27,928 nucleotides of DNA, taken from contig JAPMOS010000325.1 of assembly GCA_027972325.1 (NCBI GenBank), positions 1-27,928 of the forward strand. The letters run 5' to 3'. The first letter of the stretch is position 1, and each line of letters opens with the position of its first letter. Positions 23,976 through 27,928 of this stretch are shown piece after piece. Made by a program: the position numbers and the translations under genes. The DNA is from Paratrimastix pyriformis. Its lineage: Eukaryota; Preaxostyla; Paratrimastigidae. Under the pieces are notes generated by a model. It ran no database searches and was not told the origin of the DNA. It saw nothing but the letters and a program-made list of their open reading frames with translations.

Positions 23976-25535
23976 TCATGACAATCCGACTGTCCAACCC
24001 TTGCTCCAACCCCCCGCTCTACTGGGACGTACGAGCGAGACTTCTTGTTGGAACCCGCAGCAGAAGAGCGGGGAGGGGGCGGGGTGTTTACTCCCGGCCG
24101 CGTTCCTCGATCCTGCCTGTCGTTTCCAGGGGGCCAGCTGTTTCCGTGAGCGGCTGCGCCCTCGTGTGGAGGAAGATGGGGCCCGAGGCTCGTCCTTCTT
24201 CCGGGCGACCTCCCCCAAGGTCTTCGCCTTGGCTTGGGAGGCCAGGCCAACCCTCGCTTCCATCTCAAGGAGCTCCTCACGAGTGAAGAGTGACCCCTGA
24301 GTGGGCGCGGAGGCCGGAGTCGCCGCCAGCAGCTCGGATGCCTTGACGGCCATCCCGATGCGTTGCTTACGGATCCCCTCGATGCGGGAGAGCAGCATTT
24401 CGCTACTCGCCACCGCGTCTTGGAGAGAGGCGCGGAGCACCTCAGGTGAGGGCTGCTCCTTTTCCTCGAGCTCCGTGGCCGCAGCGAGGCAGCACCTCCG
24501 AGTGAGCATGGCAAACCGCCAAAACTCCACGAGTGCTTTCCCCACCTCCAAGGAGCCAAATGGTCCCTCCTTAATGAAGGAGGCGACCATGTACTCCTTG
24601 GGGGGCTCAACCAAGGGGCCCGCCACATCGTACGAATTACGACTGTATTTCCGGAAAATCTCCCGGAGGCGGGCCATGGACGGTGGGGTGTGTGTCACCA
24701 CCGCGCGTCCTCCTTGGGTGTACGACCTCAAGACGGCCGGAACAGGCCCGACTTGAGAGTCGTCGGCGAACAAGTTCACTGCCGTCTCCCGACGCGCAGC
24801 TTTCGAGTTTGCCGCCCCCAGCTGCCCCGGCTCATCGGAACAATCCATCTGCTCCTCGCCTAAAGAGGCTGAGCGAGCGAGAGGTGAGCGGGCGCCGTTT
24901 GTTTCAACCAGTGAAAAAGTGGTTTGTGCACGAGAACACAGACCTGCTTCTTGTTCAGCCGTCGGTTCGTCGGCCTGATCATCGCCAAACATTTCTTCAA
25001 TGGCCCCGTTTTCCGTTTCCGGAAGACTTGTGGGGTCGGATAAAGTAGGCGAAGAAGGACCAGAGGGTCCGGAGACCAATGCCCCAGATGGGGCCGTCGA
25101 TGATGATAATGAGCTTGAAGAAGGGCTGTCCGAGGGTTGGCCTGAAACAGGCCGAGAACCCTCAGCAAAAGTCGAAGAAGGCGAGGCCGTAACGGGTGCG
25201 TCAGAATCTTCGACCGTGTATGCTTGAACGGAGCATTCAGCTCCAGCACTAGGGCCTGAAGGCCCGGAACAGCGTTTTCGGTTCCGCGGAGTCCCGGAAA
25301 CCCCGGAAGGAGTTCCGGGAACTCGGACGGATTCAGAGCCTGAAGGCTCGGGACAATCTTGAGACGAAGGTCCGGCATGCATTGCATCACTTGAAGGTGC
25401 GTGGGCTTCTTCCGGCCCCGATCGCACCGCAAAAGACTTACTCTTGACAATGGCCTTTCTTGACTTGACGGCCAGGCCAGCAGCAGCAGCAGCGGCAGAA
25501 GAACGAATGGACATCCTAACAGACTTTTCTTTCAC
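23976..25535 (-). CDS. DIRS-like element, Gag-like ORF
   Basis: An open frame of 519 codons starts just inside the terminal repeat. The first half is Ser/Pro/Glu-rich and low complexity; the middle has helices (FGSLEVGKALVEFWRFAMLT) and the C-terminal part is basic (TRGRSRSRKQLAPWKRQ), as expected of a nucleic-acid-binding Gag. The position first in the element supports this over sequence identity, which is weak in the family. Confidence 0.7.
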   Translation of the reverse strand: MKEKSVRMSIRSSAAAAAAGLAVKSRKAIVKSKSFAVRSGPEEAHAPSSDAMHAGPSSQDCPEPSGSESVRVPGTPSGVSGTPRNRKRCSGPSGPSAGAECSVQAYTVEDSDAPVTASPSSTFAEGSRPVSGQPSDSPSSSSLSSSTAPSGALVSGPSGPSSPTLSDPTSLPETENGAIEEMFGDDQADEPTAEQEAGLCSRAQTTFSLVETNGARSPLARSASLGEEQMDCSDEPGQLGAANSKAARRETAVNLFADDSQVGPVPAVLRSYTQGGRAVVTHTPPSMARLREIFRKYSRNSYDVAGPLVEPPKEYMVASFIKEGPFGSLEVGKALVEFWRFAMLTRRCCLAAATELEEKEQPSPEVLRASLQDAVASSEMLLSRIEGIRKQRIGMAVKASELLAATPASAPTQGSLFTREELLEMEARVGLASQAKAKTLGEVARKKDEPRAPSSSTRGRSRSRKQLAPWKRQAGSRNAAGSKHPAPSPLFCCGFQQEVSLVRPSRAGGWSKGWTVGLS

Positions 25536-25541
25536 CTTTTC

Positions 25542-25721
25542 CGCGTCAAAAAGAGCGCGAGCTGAGGATAGTAACCCACGGGGATATTATTAAACTTTCT
25601 GTTTATTCTTTAAATGTTTGAGTGGAATCCTGAACACGCGTCGTGACTCCAATGGTTTCGTCCTTTGAGGGAGAGAGTGATGGATAGCCCTTATTTAGAA
25701 ACCCGAAAACTTGAAGGGTTT
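25542..25721. repeat. DIRS-like element, terminal inverted repeat (high-coordinate end)
   Basis: Reverse complement of 20333-20485 over its inner part. Its outer part (TTATTTAGAAACCCG to CTTGAAGGGTTT) is end-specific and recurs inverted at 20781-20825. Confidence 0.92.
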
Positions 25722-25765
25722 CGAACCTTCCTGCCGAAGCAGCATTCAATGCTGCCGGTAACCTC

Positions 25766-27175
25766 ATGTGCACCATTTGCGATGTGGCCTTCGCAACAAA
25801 TCGAGATGACACTGATGGAAGGCTTCGGCAAACCTTTGGTCGCCATGTGAAGAGTCGTGGACATGAAGGGGCGCTGGCCACGAGAGCGAAGGCCGTAATT
25901 CTGTCTGATGATGAAAGTTCAAGCGCTGCATCCGAAGAGTCGTCTGAAGCCGCGGAAGAGTTGAAGGATCGGCTCACGCGACTTGTCAACACGTTCGCAT
26001 TCATCAACACGAAGAGTCGGGGACCGGCCGCCGAAAAATCAACTCGGAAGATGTACGGTACTGCAGTTCGCGACATCTTGATGTGCTTACCGCGCGAGAT
26101 GCAGACTCCCAAGTTCTACGAAAATGTCGACGAGATTCGCCAAATCGTGCTCGCACGGGAGCTCAGTCCTTCGCAACAGAAAGCACGTGGGGCGGCAATG
26201 AACTCATTCATCCAAGGCCTCAAACTAAGCGGCAAAGAAGGCATGATGTACGAGAAGCTATATAACACATTGATGCGCGAGGCCACGCCAAAGGTTGATG
26301 TTGCCCAACTGTTGCGGAAGCACGTGAAGCAATGGGTGCCGTACACGCAGCTTGTTGAAGCGCAACAGCAGCGTCTCGCAATGTTTGAAGAGGCACTCGA
26401 GCGCGAACCCGCTCTGAAGGCAGCCGTCGAAAGCCCTGGCAACGACTTCAATCACGACCCCATCAAGCCAACGGATCCCGAAACACGGGCAAAAGTGGTC
26501 GATGCCTTCCTCACGAGCATGTATATCCTGCTTCCGCCTGTTCGCGTCGAAGAAATCATCCTTCTATACGTCAATCCACAGGATGTACAGGTTGAGGGTG
26601 AGGCGCCTCTCGACGATGTCGTTCGCGAGGGTGCCGCCGAAGATGACGCCGAAGATGCTGAAGATGCTGAAGAAATCAAGGCTGATGAATATCGTAACTG
26701 GATCGATTGGACCGACCATACCTTCGTACGCGTCAAGTCAAAGATGAGTCACCTCTACGGCATGACTCGCTTCCTTCTACCTCTCGATCTCTTCCGTATC
26801 ATGAAGGCGCAGGCGCATCTCGTTGGAAATAGCAACCAACTCCTCCTCCCGACCAAAACTGGCAAACAGTACACTTCACAGTACGGCAAACGTGTCGCTG
26901 CAGCATTCGGGGTTCGCGGCTTGACCGTTGGCACGTTGCGCGTTATCTTCTCAACTACTTTCAGCGAGATCTTCATGAGGAACGCCAACTTGCGTCAGTG
27001 GGTCGCAAGAATCATGGGTCATAGCACAGCCATCCACGAAACGCAATACGCGAAGCGTTACGATTTGGAAGGTCGACCACTCACAAAGGAGTTCATCTTC
27101 GGAGAAGAAGTCGACCCCGCAAAGGTTCCGACGCCCTGGCTGACCACTTTCGCTGGAACCCAGACTCGATTATAA
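25766..27175 (+). CDS. Zinc-finger and tyrosine-recombinase-like protein of a virus-like element
   Basis: From the first ATG, 469 residues. Residues 1-40: MCTICDVAFATN...FGRHVKSRGHE, a C-x2-C...H-x5-H finger. Residues 45-75 are Ser/Glu-rich. Residues 85-200 form a helical region (EKSTRKMYGTAVRDILMCL) like a core-binding domain. Residues 245-275 have AFLTSMYILLPPVRVEEIIL, resembling the first catalytic Arg box of viral recombinases. An acidic insert follows at 285-310. Residues 335-435: MSHLYGMTRFLLPLDLF, then GLTVGTLRVIFSTTF, ARIMGHSTAIHETQYAKRY with the GH and Tyr landmarks. Integrases with this pattern occur in giant viruses and Polinton-like viruses; a Crypton relative is also possible. 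It is intronless and less GC-rich than the LINE. A DIRS element sits directly upstream. Not tested against databases. Confidence 0.6.
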   Translation: MCTICDVAFATNRDDTDGRLRQTFGRHVKSRGHEGALATRAKAVILSDDESSSAASEESSEAAEELKDRLTRLVNTFAFINTKSRGPAAEKSTRKMYGTAVRDILMCLPREMQTPKFYENVDEIRQIVLARELSPSQQKARGAAMNSFIQGLKLSGKEGMMYEKLYNTLMREATPKVDVAQLLRKHVKQWVPYTQLVEAQQQRLAMFEEALEREPALKAAVESPGNDFNHDPIKPTDPETRAKVVDAFLTSMYILLPPVRVEEIILLYVNPQDVQVEGEAPLDDVVREGAAEDDAEDAEDAEEIKADEYRNWIDWTDHTFVRVKSKMSHLYGMTRFLLPLDLFRIMKAQAHLVGNSNQLLLPTKTGKQYTSQYGKRVAAAFGVRGLTVGTLRVIFSTTFSEIFMRNANLRQWVARIMGHSTAIHETQYAKRYDLEGRPLTKEFIFGEEVDPAKVPTPWLTTFAGTQTRL

Positions 27176-27217
27176 GCAAAAACGAAGGAGCCACATTTTT
27201 TGCCTAAAAACTCAAGA

Positions 27218-27239
27218 CTTTCCAGGTTTCCTTGGAAAG
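27218..27239. terminator. Intergenic hairpin between the two right-end ORFs
   Basis: CTTTCCAGG, loop TTTC, CTTGGAAAG: nine pairs including one G-T. It lies 43 bp after the stop of the recombinase-like ORF and 28 bp before the next ATG. Hairpins at gene ends mark transcript ends in mimiviruses and relatives; that role here is an inference. Confidence 0.45.
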
Positions 27240-27266
27240 CAATAATTTGGGCGCGCTAAAACACGC

Positions 27267-27917
27267 ATGGAGTTCAGTCAGCGCTTTGAAGAAGCCGTCT
27301 CGAAGTTTGCTCCTGAGTTCTGCGCCGAGTCATTTGTCTTCTTTGGTAAGCGCCCATGCACCGTGAACGATCTCAAAGCACGCATCGCCGCGATGACGGA
27401 AGAGAAGGAGTACAAGGAGCTGCTCAACAACGTCGAAGCTCGTCACGCGAACTGGTGTCTCGAGCACGGCAAGATTCCTAATGCGCTCGCTCTTGTTCCC
27501 TACTGCGAGCCCGCTCCAACGCAAGTCGACACCACGGAAGAAGCGATGGGATGCGTCATCGAAGATGTCGAAACCAGTCAGCGCCAGATCCGCAACGAGG
27601 TGGTCAAGCTCGCAACAGTCCAGACGAGTGCCGTGTTGGGTTTCGAGCATGAATATCGGAACGCGCTCGTCTTCTGTAACAACTTCTATTTCGTTCGCCG
27701 TGATGGCACAATTGAGCTCCGCAACAAGATCCGATTCCAACCCGAACTGCAGCGAGATGATTGTTTCTGTGCCGTCAAGCCGCGTCACGTCCTCGAGAAG
27801 GCGATCAACGAGTTTAATCTCCACTTCAGCGCTGGCAACATTGCCATGATCGGTTATGATACTCGCCAAATGCTGGTGTGCCGCAGCCCGAAGACCCACA
27901 AGCCCGCATCAGCATGA
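27267..27917 (+). CDS. Hypothetical protein, 216 residues, unknown
   Basis: Complete frame from ATG to TGA. The N-terminal third is helical with KFAPEFCAESFVFFGKRPCT and LKARIAAMTEEKEYKELLNN. The middle has a likely coiled segment (VETSQRQIRNEVVKLATVQT). The C-terminal half reads like alternating strands (FCNNFYFVRRDGTIELRNKI, FNLHFSAGNIAMIGYDTRQM). There is no signal peptide, membrane segment or recognised motif. The gap to the preceding ORF is only 91 bp and composition is the same, so the two likely belong to one compact gene cluster, probably of the same virus-like insertion. Confidence 0.6.
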   Translation: MEFSQRFEEAVSKFAPEFCAESFVFFGKRPCTVNDLKARIAAMTEEKEYKELLNNVEARHANWCLEHGKIPNALALVPYCEPAPTQVDTTEEAMGCVIEDVETSQRQIRNEVVKLATVQTSAVLGFEHEYRNALVFCNNFYFVRRDGTIELRNKIRFQPELQRDDCFCAVKPRHVLEKAINEFNLHFSAGNIAMIGYDTRQMLVCRSPKTHKPASA

Positions 27918-27928
27918 TTTGTGCCGTA

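Larger units (their letters stand above)
20333..25721 (-). mobile_element. DIRS-like tyrosine-recombinase retrotransposon, about 5.4 kb
   Basis: The ends carry inverted terminal repeats (20333-20485 and 25542-25721) that are nearly identical over about 135 bp and differ at their outermost parts. An internal complementary region at 20744-20856 contains the reverse complement of both outer ends abutted near 20781, the hallmark of DIRS-1-type elements. Parts on the minus strand are a Gag-like ORF (23976-25535), reverse transcriptase, RNase H and a DIRS-type methyltransferase-like region (about 21990-23808), and a tyrosine recombinase region (20948-21816). The overall structure is complete and the terminal repeats are nearly alike, suggesting a fairly young insertion. 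The coding region is broken, with about two or three breaks. No target duplication is expected in this family and none is seen. Confidence 0.92.

Overview
This is a nuclear window from a GC-rich, repeat-laden microbial eukaryote, probably an alga or another protist. The evidence is spliceosomal-looking exon/intron structure, a Dualen-like LINE, a DIRS-type retrotransposon, a TIR DNA transposon, and very abundant micro- and minisatellites. The species cannot be named from the sequence.

Left part (1-5731). A minus-strand gene carries a regular tandem array of three small exon types in the order C-A-B-C-A-B-C-A-B-C-A-B-C (5631 down to 1958). Joined at the boundaries proposed here, phases agree throughout and the product is a run of Cys-rich modules resembling PAN/Apple domains (GWEFLQG.DYGGCDICCR, then LCNN...LPNCV, then GFNTNGWFKH). 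All twelve introns open with GTCYG rather than GTRAG. A (TGA)n tract lies in the same C-to-A intron of every repeat and has expanded in two of them. Further left are two more phase-compatible minus-strand exons (981-1334 and 684-794) and a (TGA)n block of more than 400 bp.

Middle (about 5.8-12.6 kb). A degraded minus-strand LINE holds RT, RNase H, a CCHC knuckle and a PD-(D/E)XK-like endonuclease, a Dualen/RandI-like layout. About 1.4 kb with no recognisable gene follows. A broken plus-strand copy of the PAN-like exons comes next (10.25-10.99 kb), then a plus-strand gene with a (PLPE)n minisatellite and a downstream exon that shares motifs with the 981-1334 exon. The left and middle genes therefore look like divergent relatives with the LINE between them.

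Right-middle (12.9-19.5 kb). A unit of about 1.35 kb is duplicated (12913-14270 and 14490-16704). The second copy contains an 873-bp element with 12-bp perfect TIRs and AATA target duplications, and the first copy preserves the empty site. G-rich and C-rich blocks, short repeats and a long polypurine tract follow, with no gene I can support.

Right end (19.3-27.9 kb). A Pro-rich ORF runs into a DIRS-like retroelement (20333-25721, minus orientation) with inverted terminal repeats and the diagnostic internal complementary region. Beyond it lie two compact, intronless plus-strand ORFs of more balanced composition: a zinc-finger plus tyrosine-recombinase-like protein of the kind found in virus-like elements, and an unknown 216-residue protein. 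A hairpin separates them. This end is probably an old virus-like insertion into which the DIRS element later jumped.
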